A stretch of DNA of 64,000 bases from Thalassia testudinum (lineage: Eukaryota > Streptophyta > Magnoliopsida > Alismatales > Hydrocharitaceae), in assembly GCA_037157565.1 (NCBI GenBank), contig JAZHRO010000073.1:17862501-17926500 (forward strand). The letters are read 5' to 3'. Position numbers and translations under genes: made by a program. The first letter of the stretch is position 1; each line of letters begins with the position of its first letter. The notes below the pieces were generated by a model. It did no database searches and was not told the origin of the DNA. It was given only the letters and a program-made list of their open reading frames with translations. Below are positions 11,446 to 22,417 of the stretch, in pieces.

Positions 11446-11989
11446 AATTAATAATGTAGATGATGAGGGGGCACCTCCTAGTTGCTATTGGTCTGTGTTG
11501 GGCGACCTGGATGGCACCACGTGACGCCATCTAAGCCATCCATCTTCTATCTGTTGTAGAGGGTGCCACGGTGCTCAGATTGAGATGATTCTCGCGTTGC
11601 TGGACTGCGATCGTCGCTCTGGATCCATCCGTACAATCAGATTTTTCATCCAAAGCTCGTAAGGATGTCACATTTCCCTCCTGGCCATTGATCTTCCTCG
11701 AACTTCATATGATGCTACGGGACTTCAATCTAGATGATTTCGGAGGCATTCGACTCTGATCGTCGTCCTGATCAGATCCATATGATCCGATCATTCATCC
11801 GAGGCCCTAAAATAAATCCTCTTCTCTCCTGACCATAAAAAGGACCTAATTAACCTAAAATATATACAACTACTCTAAATGCAGAATGATGCTTGCTATG
11901 CAATATTTATAACATGAAATGCAAATCTAAGCCTAGGAACATGAATGATTAGGCATTTTAACCTAAATGGATGTGTCTATATCACTTAC

Positions 11990-12489
11990 TCATGCTACTT
12001 TCGATGTAAAAAGATAGATGCTTTATGTATATGTATAAAGTCAAGACTGTTGTGTGTGTGTATGCAGGCAATCTACTCTTATGTATGTATTATTGTGAAT
12101 ATTAAAGAACGGTTGATATGATATTAATGCCTCCAGATATGGATGTGACATCTTTGATGCTGGTTTTCCGTGCTTTATCGCATGTGGTTGTGGGTGCGCC
12201 CACTTGTTTCTAGTTTGTCTTCTTTCCCTGTTGTGGTGGGTGTACCCACCTTGTCATTGCGATATGCATGCACAGGTACATGTGGCAGGTACAAGTTTGG
12301 GAAATATCAAATAAACAGGGGAGACACTGCTTAATTTTTGGTAGATTTCAATGAAAGATTCAACGTTCCTAAAAGTATCTAATTAAGGTAAGCTACACCC
12401 TTAACCCTAACCGACTTGTAGTTGCGACCATTTTCTGCCTGCACTCCCAGTAGTCCACTCCCGACTCATCGGGAGAACTATTGGGGCAT
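11990..12489. other. Unassigned sequence before helicase pseudogene
   Basis: It resumes the sequence interrupted by C2. A short TG-rich run occurs at 12051-12062 and GTGGGTGYRCCCAC palindromes near 12190-12250. No coding or RNA gene is recognised. Confidence 0.4.
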
Positions 12490-12965
12490 GACAATGCTCT
12501 TCCCAACAAGATGCAGTCCAAGATTTTCAAATCCACACCTTCTGGAATAAGGAAGGTGGTTGTTGCCACTAATACAACTAAGGCTTCATTAACAATTGAT
12601 GGAATATATTATCTTGTCGATCCAAGGTTCATAAAGAAAACTATATATAATTCTAAGCAAGGTCTTGATTCAATAATGATTACTGCCATTTCACAAGCTT
12701 CTACTAAGTAGTATGCTGGTGCTAGTCGTACTAGTCTGGAGAAATGTTACTGTCTTTATACGGAGAATGAATATAGGAATGAAATGTCCCCTATAATAAT
12801 TTTGGAGATCCAGAGGATAAATCTTGGTTTGACTATATTAATGACAAAAGCTATGGGAATAAATGGCCTCAATTGCTTTCATGGATCCACCTGTACCTCA
12901 AGCTCTAGTCTCTGCCGTGGAATAGATTTATAACTTAGGATTTTTAGTGTTTAAGGATGAAAATG
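12490..12965 (+). pseudogene. Prp22-like DEAH-box RNA helicase fragment
   Basis: The translation contains RKVVVATNTTKASLTIDGI, then the YNSKQGLDS and ISQAS phrases, and further on [13 protein letters not shown] and EIQRINL. These are the C-terminal RecA-like domain landmarks (motif V region and following) of spliceosomal DEAH helicases of the Prp22/DHX8 group, which release mRNA from the spliceosome. The invariant GRAGR of motif VI is destroyed. Stop codons fall where the family has Gln (KQRAGR and EQLY phrases), and there is at least one frameshift after NEMSP. Only about 150 of more than 1000 residues remain and no intron is apparent within the piece. It is a retrocopy or transposon-captured fragment, not a working gene. 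The assignment rests on remembered family sequence. Confidence 0.8.
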
Positions 12966-13392
12966 TAAGTAGAAAACTAAAAGAACATCAATGGACCTAA
13001 AGATAAAGGATTAACTAACAATTATGTTTCACACTAATTAATTGAAATTAAGGAAGACTAATGCTAATTAAGTTCCCCTAATCTAACTGCAATTAGTGAG
13101 TGTTAATTTCATTTGATGATAATCAATCAAGATTAGTGATAATTAATTAATATTAATTATAATTAAGAATAATTAATGAACCCATAGGTTGTAGATAAGC
13201 TTTGACTAAACCATGGACCATGGGCACCGACTATTTAAGCTAGCATGGCAGGTGAAGTGGATGTCGTGTGATTAGAGTTGCATAGTTAGAATAATGAGAT
13301 TGGATGACCATGATGATGAGAATGATAATTGAGATTTCAAAGTTTAGTCCCCATCAGAAGATTATGGAATCCTAAAAGTGGGAAACGATGCA
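12966..13392. other. AT-rich unassigned stretch
   Basis: AATTAATTAAT-rich sequence lies around 13120-13180, otherwise nothing recognisable. It ends where LTR C3 begins. Confidence 0.4.
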
Positions 13393-15740
13393 TGATAATT
13401 TTGCATAGAAAGAAACTAGGGTTTTGGAAAGAAAACTCGCGTCATAATACGTTGCAAAATTTCACGATTAAATAAAAATAACCAAGACGTGCTGAGTCTT
13501 GGGTTGAACTCAGGGAGGCGACATTTGAAAATCACATTTTGTTTATTTGCTTTTGATATTTTTGGCTTTGTAATTTTTTTGGGTATTTTATATAGACAAA
13601 ATGACGAATTTAAACAAATCTAGGCAATAGAATAAAGAGAGAAAGAGAGAAGTAAAACTGAAATATTGAAAGCAAGATAATGTTTGTTATAATCAACTAC
13701 ACAAAATAAATGATTATTGCAAGAAATAAAACTACACTAGAAAGCAGGTAAAGGCAGAGAGGAGAGAAAGGATCTCCCTAGATGGCTACTTGGGAGAGGA
13801 ATGCTTGGATGGCACCCAAATGATGAAGAACGGAGGTGGAGGAAGGGGTGATAACTCTGGATTCAATGATGATAATTCTGTCAACAAGGGATCATCTTGA
13901 GAATATATGTGCACTAATAACATACCATAATGGGCATGGGAGCACTACATGCATTGCGAATTAAGATTGCTTGTAAATCAATGTTTAATGGCCATGTGTA
14001 CAAGTTCATGTTGAAACAGGCCTTAGATGAGCAATCAGACCGCACTGATGGATCTAGAACAACAAATAGATTCCAACAGGCTCAAAATCGCTCAAATCCG
14101 AGATCTAGAGCTCCCTCAATTAGCCCAAGAAGTTATGGGTGTTGAACTGATGATCAACGGCCCACAAGCGGCCACGTGGCACCATTCGCCGTGGCCTCAC
14201 CAACGCAGCACCACGCTCATCATGAAGGAGCACTTTAAGCCATTTGATCCAAGGATCAAATAGTTGAGGAGCCACGATCTCGCGCCCAGCATCGCGTCCA
14301 CCATCGCACCTTCAAATCGTGACCATTGGATCTCCAATCAATGGTCAACACCAGCCGCCACTCGACTTCACTCCGTAACAACTGTGAAGGTGGGGCAGTG
14401 GGTAGCGCCTCAACCTCACAAGCAGCAGTGAGCATTTGAAGCTCCACGTACTGCCAAATCGTGCTCTACCCAAAGTGCGGTCGATTACAACTGTCGATGT
14501 GGGTGCGAACGACGTAGATGGAGTCCACGCGGCACCTCCAGATGAAAGCTCACCCCGACGCACATGATCATGTGCGCTCATTGCATGCGAAGTGCAATTA
14601 GAGCACCTCCTCTTGTGAGATCGTGGATATTAAAGCACGATCAAATGGTTGACGCACGTCCATCATGAGAAGGCTTACACCTGCAGGCGTGGGGGGGGTG
14701 ACGTGGCGCACCCTCAGCTATCTGATGGCAATCCATGCCTCGGATCTGACAATTGAAGATGTGCGGGTGCGGATTGAAGGAGGAAACACGCGCGCCTCTA
14801 AGGACTGACGGGCGAGGGGCTTCACCGACACTTCTGGAATGGGTTTAGCGACGTCCTGCTTTATTTAGAAACCCCTTCTTCTCTATAAAAATCCCCATAC
14901 CACTCCATTCATCTCCATCTCTTGGCATTCAATTCTCATTCACTCTCCATGCAATACTAACCCTCTCCTAGTTCCACCAAACACTCCATATCCACCCCTG
15001 GAGTTGTCGAGCTGCCGACGGAGCACCCTCCACCGCTGTGGCTACCTCGCCTCCTCCTCGTACTCTCTTTTACTCTAGTTTTATGTTGCACCATTTTAAG
15101 CTTTCATCTATTGTTGTATTTGTAAACAATCTCTAATTGCATGCTATATGTTGATTTGCTTCTTATTTCAAAGTTCACATCTCCTTAAGTGATTGTCATG
15201 TTTTAAATGCAAGCTCTAACCCTACTCTCTCTCTCTCTCTCTTTCGCTCTTGTTTTCGTAAGCAAACCATGCTACCATTTTGTGACACCTAAAGTGACTA
15301 AAACTAATCTAATTTCACGCCTCCTTGAGACCGACACTTGGAGTCACAAATCCATATCTTAATTTAAAACCGACGACGCAAGCGCATGCTACAATGACAA
15401 TTAAACCAACACGTTCCGCACACATCATGGGGGACAGATTTGGAGGAAGAACATGGGAGGTAGGGTAGCATCGGGGTGATCCACTTCCTTAAATAGGGAT
15501 GAGAGAATGACCAATAGGAGCTCCATGAACGAGGGTGAGAAGAGGGACAAAAAATTATTTTTTAACTCTAGTGAAGCTTCCCAAGTGCTTGGGACACTAG
15601 AATTAAAGCTTAGAAGGAATTTCGAAGCTCTAGAGGGGGATAGGTGGGAGTAGGAAGGGATGGTTTGAAAAGGGGAGGGTGGTAGGCCTTTTATAGGGTT
15701 GGGAAAGGGGCAAAATAGGGCTTTTAGCACACCACTTTTA
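13393..15740 (-). repeat. Family-C LTR C3, - strand, split by LTR F and truncated
   Basis: The U5 part (GTTGAACTCAGGGAGG at about 13513) and the R part run to 13848, and continue at 15433-15740 with a TATA box at 15688-15695 (- strand). The U3 is missing because copy A2 begins at about 15741. The gene-like frames here are purine-rich LTR sequence. Confidence 0.65.
13849..15427 (+). mobile_element. Solo LTR F (family C-related, + strand) inside C3
   Basis: It starts TGATAACTCTGG and ends CACATCA. Flanking pentamers are AGGGG (13844-13848) and TGGGG (15428-15432), one mismatch. A TATA box is at 14884-14891 and a U5 phrase (GACACTTGGAGTCAC) near 15330. C3 sequence reads continuously across the junctions. 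At 1579 bp it matches C2 in length. Confidence 0.7.
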
Positions 15741-15984
15741 GTGATTCAGAGGTATCAACCACCTCGAAACTACCTTAGTCATCAAAAATTCTTTGGTTAC
15801 CTTGATTTGGTCCAAATAATATCCAGTCCCTCATCTTTTCTATAGAGCACATACATAGGAAGGTCATTAGGTTTTTAACCTAAGAGATCGCATTAGATCT
15901 TCTTGGGAATCTCTTTTCAGATCTTATCAACTTCAATCTAACCTGAGTTTGACTCTACATCTTGATTCCACCACCTGATTCGAA

Positions 15985-16793
15985 AATACAACCTGGCAAT
16001 CTAGGAAGACTATTTAGGAAACCTGAGTCCCAAATGATAATGAAAGAGAAAATGATTGAGGATGCTTACAAACATCATGAAGAGTATTCTAGATCCTCAA
16101 ATCCATTTAGGTAGATTCAGGTTAATAACACATCAAAATTCATTTTTAATCATGCTCAGATGATTTTGTCCCAAATAATACATGGCTCAACCCGAGATGA
16201 TCTCTTACGAGAATATTTTAAATTAAGGACATTACATGACAATGAGTATCTACAATGTTGGTCAAACCCAATACTTTTAGAAAAACACCAAGATCTCATG
16301 AAGGCACATGGTATAGCACTTGATGCATTATATAAAGGCATTAATAAAAAATATCCATCAAAGGATAACGAGACACCTTGGAGCAACACTAAAGATCAAC
16401 ATTTCCTAAATCCTGGGATCAATAATCAAGGTTGTTGTGGACCCCCAACCCAAATGAATTCAAATACAAATTTCATAGCAATTGGCATTCTTGATCTTGA
16501 TGAGGGTAGGGAGGATCCAATTGCAGGTGTTCCAGATTCTGAACTGGCCTACGAAACCAGGAAGCTGGTCCATCAAGCTTAAATTTCCACGACACCTGTG
16601 ATAATGAACTTAAATAGAACTTCTCAAGAATGTAAATCCTGAGCCTTATCCTGTTAAGGTGATTCTCAAGAATGATTCTGACATCCCAACAGAGCCCGGC
16701 CTAGATTCTAGTAATCCAATCCTTGCCCTTAACCTAGAATCTGGATTCGAGCCTGTTTGGGATAATCATGAGGCCCAAAATGATGAGAGTTAG
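15985..16793 (+). pseudogene. Family-A protein, N-terminal part, copy A2
   Basis: It is homologous to 1558-2385. The start ATG is replaced by ATA and the best open stretch is 16160-16582 (STRDDLL, ETPW, NQGCCGPPTQ, AGVPD). A frameshift follows near 16580, and the stop TAG at 16791-16793 lies at the same position as in A1. Many positions differ from A1, yet the motifs hold, which suggests past selection on the protein. Confidence 0.6.
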
Positions 16794-17585
16794 ATTTTGA
16801 ATTTGAATTAGGATTCTGGGCCTATATTTAATGAATACTGCTCTCCAACCTCCTCAAAGACACTAATTGACTTTTCAGAAGTAACACCGATCTATGATAC
16901 AGAAATCGAGGAGTTTGATGAGTTGAGAATTGATTGGGTCTAACCTAAGAGCCAAGAACCTGAGCCCATGCCTAATCAGGACACCTTTTTAAGTTTGGAA
17001 TATGACATTAGAATAGATCCAAGTCAGGTTGCAAATTCTACATATCTTTATCCTTTCTGTGGTGGAACTTATGATTTGGAATCGAGTTTAGAACATGATC
17101 TTTGCAAGTTCTCCAATGATTTGGAATCTTACTCTGATTTCAGAGAACTGTTGTTTCCAAATGACTCCAAACCAGTTTATGACCTCAGCAACTACGACCC
17201 GTCCTTTGATTCCGACATTGAGGTCAACGATTTGAAAGAAATCACCTCTTCTACAGCACATACAGAACCTTCTCGAATCCAAACCAAACCCCAACCCACA
17301 ACTGGAATCAACTTCTACTCTGATTCTCCTCTCTTTGATCCGGTCGCATATGATTCTCCATCTTTTGATCGAGTTTCAGACATCGATCAGACTGATAATC
17401 ACGTCCCATCTTTCTCTAATCACTTTCATAGGGTTCCTATAAGCTCCACAGACTCTTTTGCATTTGAGGATCCCTACTATGATCAAGTTGAATCGAATCA
17501 GCCAAACCCTGGATTTTCATTTCCACATCCATTTGAGCTTCAGAATATCTGGTGGGCACCACATCTACTGATCTACATCCATTAA
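16794..17585 (+). pseudogene. Family-A protein, acidic C-terminal part, copy A2
   Basis: It is in the same frame as the TAG at 16791, interrupted by a further TAG and a TAA, then open from ATG 16968 to 17585. It is Asp/Ser/Pro/Phe-rich and matches 2576-3181 of A1 landmark by landmark. Because this part sits in frame behind the shared TAG, the ancestor may have been one long frame read past an amber codon, or two adjacent frames. Confidence 0.5.
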
Positions 17586-18833
17586 ACCACCAGATTGATT
17601 GGGTTTGGGCTACATCATCAACCTGTCTATCTGAACATGCACCTGGTTGGACCAACCAGACTATTGATTAAGGTGCTTGTTCTACAAAATTCATCTGATT
17701 TGACCACTCCTACTTTGTGACCATGTTTTGCTTGACTGAAGGCATTGAATTTAGCACTTAACGGGAGGCAACCTGTCATTCCAAAAACCCAAGACCCTTT
17801 TGATCACCATTTTGAGCTTCATGTCTACTATACTCTAAGTTCAGTTTTAGAATAGCTGACTCCACCTTTGGTACTCGTACCAGAGATTGAAATCGTCTGC
17901 ACCAGTCATCCTGACCCGTTCACCCACTCTTTGAACCTGTTCTAAACCCATGAACCAAGTTGATTCCCTATCCTCTGGTTTACAATGAGGACATTGCAAA
18001 ACTTAGGCAAGGGGGGGTGTTAAATTGCAAACACAACAAAATTCAAGTTTCTGAAGGGTTCTCATAAAAAATCACTCATTCAAAAAATCAAGAAAAATAA
18101 AAAATTGAAAAAGAACAAAAAATGGAGAAAGGGGAGGAAATTTTGTGAGCTTAAATTGTATAACATTCTTGAGGAGGAAAGGGGAAGTGATTTAAATGTC
18201 AAAAATGAGCTATAATTTGAAAAAAAAATGATAGTCATTAGTAAATAATTATGGAATCTACTTAAGTTCTAGACAAATAAAAAGAAAAAAATTAAGTCCT
18301 AGAATAATAGAGAGACATGGAGATTAGTATGAGTATTGATCTTAGGCCTCTTGGGATTATTTTGGGGCTTAAAAATTCATGTATTCATTAAAATCTGGAT
18401 AATCCTCAAGAGGTTGAGGAAAATGCGAAACTTACGTATTAGGCCTAAGGCTTAGGGATTATTCGGCCTCATTAATTGACCTTTGGTTTGCGGGACTCGG
18501 TAACCTAAGCACCCTAATCCACACACAAGTCTGGTTCAGAGCACTTAATAATCAAAATCATGCAAAAGCATTTAATTCTATTATGAAAAAGCTACCTAGA
18601 TTAAGAGAGGCTTATAAATACATGTTGATTTGGACGAGTTCCAGACGTGGAGAGGTGGGAAATTTCCTACGAAGATGCGTAATAACATACCATCTCCTCA
18701 GTGCTTGTCTCATAGGATATCTAAATATCCTACCAAGGGCATGTAAGCACCTTGTGCTAGTTCAGGTGCCACGGGCAGGATTATCCTAAAATGTCGATTG
18801 CCAAGGCCTGAATGTAGCTACAGAATGCCATAG

Positions 18834-18838
18834 GCGAC
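18834..18838. repeat. Target-site duplication, left copy (GCGAC), of Athila element
   Basis: It is identical to 32012-32016. In A1 the uninterrupted site reads GGTGGCACTATCTCGAAG around 4614-4631. Confidence 0.85.
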
Positions 18839-21016
18839 TGATGGGTCGGCCCGGATAGGTTGTTACTATGGGGATTTTATCGTTGAAATGTGTATAGTGA
18901 TTAACCTAATTCGGACCTAACCATCTCTTTACAAAATTTTTAACCTGGCCTAATTGATTTTATCTTGTCACTTTTAGGCCCAGGGTCGAACTCAGGGAAG
19001 TGGGGTTTAAGTCGAGTTTCTACGTTTTCCTTAAAACGCGTCTCTTCCGTTCATTTATTCTATTTTTTTTTTTTTCTTATTTAGATTTTTTTCTAGTAAT
19101 CCTTGTCCTTGAGGCACACCCTCAAAAATGGGTTCGTGGCTTTGAGCCAAAATAGGGTCAAAAACGGGTCTTACTACTCGCAAGACGAAGTACCTGCAAG
19201 TCAAAGATTATCTTTTCTCTTTTATGTTTGTTTTTATCTTTTTACTAAGAAGGAAGCTAACAGACAGAAAGTAAATATAATAGCTATAGATATATATTTA
19301 TATGTAGTATATATATAAAGGGGTGGGGTGGAGGTGGCGATGGAGTGTAGCACCGTGTCGAGTCGGTAGTCGTCTAGAAAGACGCAACCAACATGACTAT
19401 GTGCCGCATGGAGTGTGGATGGAGGATGGATGATGAATGTGTCCACGCTTTTTTGTACGCGTGTATCGGAGAATATCAGCAACTGGTGCAGATATTCCCG
19501 CGATACAGCATATAATAAATAACGTGAAAGTATATATACATATATATATATAAGTAAATATATTTATATATATATATGTATAGATATATATAGATATATA
19601 TGTATATATATATATAGGTGTATATGTATATATATATATGTATGTATATATGTATATAGCTATGTATATATGTACATAAGTATATATATATATAATACTA
19701 TATAGATGTATATATATATATATATGTATATAAGTATATATGTATATATATATATATATGTATAAGTATATAGATATATATATGTATATATATTTTATAT
19801 ATATGTATGTTACTATAAGTGTGTGTGTGGGTGTGCGTATGTGTGAGTAAAGGTGTGTGTGTGTCGGTGAAGGTGTGTGTGTGTGTTGCTGTGAGTAAGT
19901 GAAAAAAAAGAGTGAGAAAGAGAGAGAAAAAAAAGACAGAGAGCAGAAGAGAGAGAGCGGGCGGGAGCGGACGGACGCAGGAGAGAGCCGCGGGTTAAGT
20001 CGTCTACAGAAGGCGCCCGACGTCTGATGGTCGCGGATGTAGGCGCATCTTCGCGCGGAGAAGGTGAGGCGTCTGCAGGTCGGGTGCGAGGAAGGAGAGC
20101 GGGCGATGGCGTGCTCGGAGAGGGCAGCGGGGAGTCTGCAGTCGGTCGCGGAGGGTTGCAGAGGTTGGCAGGGGAGCGGGACGACGGTTGGCCAGCCGCT
20201 GCAGTGCGCGCAGCGGCCAGTTGTCGGTGCAACGGCGGAGGCGTCAGAGCGGAGAACTGAGCGGAGAGTGCCCTGCAGGCGCGCGCAGAGGGCTAAGCGC
20301 TTGCGGGGAAGGTCGCGGATGAGGCGAGGAGGTCTACTGCTGCTGCCGCCGCCGCGGTTTGGCTGCTGCTGCTGCTGCTTCAAGCTTCGGAGCTTGAAGT
20401 GGCAGCAATGGCGTGGAGACGAAAACGAAAAGAAAAGAAGACACCATGCCCACCGGCTCATTGAAGAGCTGGGCGGTGGTGTCCCCACTGTGGTGGTGAG
20501 CACCACAGTGGGTTCTCCTGCTCGTCGGGTGCCTCCTCGACGGAGGGCCGACGTATGGGAGGGGAAGACGGTGGAAGAGGTGGCTGCGGGTTTTTTTGTT
20601 TTGTGCAGCCGCCTCCCTCGTGAGGAAGAAGCTGCAGCTTCTTATAGAGGAGGAGAGAGTGGTATGCCGGCTGCAGCAGGGAGAGGGTGCAGGAGTTACA
20701 ACTGTAGGGAGCGGCGTTGGCAGGGAGAAGTGACGTGGAGTAAATGCATGCAGCTGCTGCGGGAAGAAGTGCAGCCGCGGGAAGAAGAAAAGAAGAAATC
20801 AAGAGAGAAAAAAATAAAAAGAGGTGGAATTTGTAAGGAGGCACTTGGGATAAAATGTAACTATGCAAGCCATTGTTTCACTCCTCTTCTTCTCTTGATT
20901 AAATGCATGCATGCAAGCGTTTTTACAAATGCGATTACAGGATCCTATTATGCAATGTTAATGCTAGAAAATAGCACAAGAAGGCGTTATTACATGCGTG
21001 TTTTGAGGTGCAAGCA
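18839..21016 (-). repeat. 3' LTR of Athila element
   Basis: On the + strand it runs from TGATGGGTCGG to TGCAAGCA. It contains the phrase GTCGAACTCAGGGAAG (18984-19000 region; U5 on the - strand), a TA/CA microsatellite core at 19528-19900, and a GC-rich block at 19960-20400. Long frames inside it on both strands are low-complexity. Confidence 0.9.
19528..19900. repeat. TA/TG microsatellite in 3' LTR
   Basis: It is an interrupted TATATA/TATGTA tract followed by GT repeats. The other three copies of this LTR carry the equivalent tract with different lengths. Confidence 0.85.
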
Positions 21017-21055
21017 TATACCCCCATGCCTATCTTTTGCTAGTCCCTAGCAAAA
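21017..21055 (-). promoter_or_regulatory. Polypurine tract and palindrome of Athila element
   Basis: On the - strand the bases just before the 3' LTR are GGCATGGGGGTATA, the likely plus-strand primer. Immediately upstream is a perfect palindrome (21035-21055) with 9-bp arms TTTTGCTAG and CTAGCAAAA around a 3-nt loop. Confidence 0.75.
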
Positions 21056-22417
21056 TAGTATTTAGAAATGATCTTAAGCTGAAGATTTTCTTCTGAGGTG
21101 ATATAGGTGTGTTTATTATCGAATATTGTGAGAACCAATTGTAAAGAAGACTACCAGTACTTTAAGTCTCACATGACATAGATCATCTCTCAACTAACCA
21201 GGACTCTTGATATTTAAACCTTAAGTACGATTTCCAGGACCCAGGAGGTTTTTGCCGTACTCGAGAGCTCAAGAGGTTATGGTTTGTACATAGTGAAGGA
21301 TCAAGACTGACCAGATGAACATTAAGACTCAATCCCAGGGTTTCACGAATTTTTAAGTACAGGTTGGTCCCAGTTTCAGCTCATGTCTTCGAATTGACCC
21401 TTAAGATGATGACGGAAAACTCAACTCCCATTTTCTGTTTTTTTTTTTTTTTTTTTTTTGGCTCACCGAAAAACAAATTATACAGACATTTATGAGATAT
21501 ACTGACTCTTTTGCAACATCTTTTTTTTTTTTTGACAACTCTTTTTTTCTTTCTTTTTTTTTTTTTTTGAAACATATGTCAGTATATCTCTTACAACACA
21601 TTTTGAAAGAGCACACTTCTTTTTCTTTTTGGTGGGAGAGTTTCTTTTTGGTGGAAAGAGTCGCTCCTAAACACAAGACTAAAGCCTGGGATAAAAAGTC
21701 TACCTGCGCGCACAGGTAAGGACTCCACCTTCCCTAATGAACACTAGGGTTGGATCTTATGTTCACCTAGTCTTTCCTGATATGTGTAGTGTGAACCAAG
21801 TTTACTTAAGCTCTCAAGTCAAAGTAAACCAACGGATCTTGTACTTGTGTCTCAGGTACAAGAATACATCCTTAGTTAGGAGAGATCTTGATCTATTTTG
21901 TCAATGCTTTAAGTGAATTAAGCCGAGCCTGAGCGAATCAAGCTTTTGTGGCCTGGAAAGTCTTCAAAACAGAGGTTGAATATCCATAAACACTTATTGC
22001 CTTTTTGTTTCAGCTTCAAGATCATTACTAAACACCATTTATTATAATATATATATATATATTTTTTTTTCTTCTTTTTTCTTTTTCTTGCATATTTATA
22101 AATAGGTGGGAACTGTATGATACCATAACATACCCGGATCCTATGGATGCCTATCCACCCCCCCATGCCAAACAATGCTATGTCCTCATATGCATGCAGG
22201 GAAAGGTAGAGGAAGGACGGAAGATCGGGTAACAAGAGCTGAGGTTCAGGGTATAGATCAGGGTGGAAGGGTGGGTGGATGGTGGGTGGTGAAGAGAAAG
22301 GTGAAGTGCTTGCGATAGAGGTGTGAAAAGTGATGGTGGATGGTGAGTGCTGTTAGGGTGCCTCCCAACAAGCGCTGAATTTAATGTCCCCAGCTGGACT
22401 CAGAATGAGGCAAAGAA
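21056..22417 (-). other. Untranslated 3' region of Athila element
   Basis: This is 1.36 kb between the pol stop and the polypurine tract, with long T runs on the + strand (21439-21461, 21523-21534, 21558-21569) and no env-like frame. Short frames are built from the homopolymers. Confidence 0.7.

Larger units (their letters stand above)
10366..11984 (-). mobile_element. Solo LTR C2 (family C) with perfect target duplication
   Basis: The LTR is bounded by CTTAC at 10361-10365 and 11985-11989. In sense orientation it starts TGATATAGAC at 11984 and ends at 10366. It has a TATA box at 11091-11098 (- strand), a tRNA-like module and a 15-bp hairpin in U3, and the U5 phrase AGTCGAACACGGGGAGG near 10491 (+ strand). 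No internal sequence or second LTR flanks it, so it is a recombination product of a former full element. Confidence 0.85.

Noticed and set aside
19397..21050. Long frames (up to 369 codons) on both strands of the Athila LTRs, also at 30675-31907, 43741-45027 and 59490-60950
   Set aside because: They translate TA/CA microsatellites (Ile-Tyr and Thr-His runs), CT tracts and GC-rich low-complexity sequence, lie in overlapping frames on both strands and carry no domain.
21439..21569. T-runs as evidence for a LINE or SINE poly(A) tail
   Set aside because: They lie inside the Athila 3' untranslated region with no associated element or duplication.
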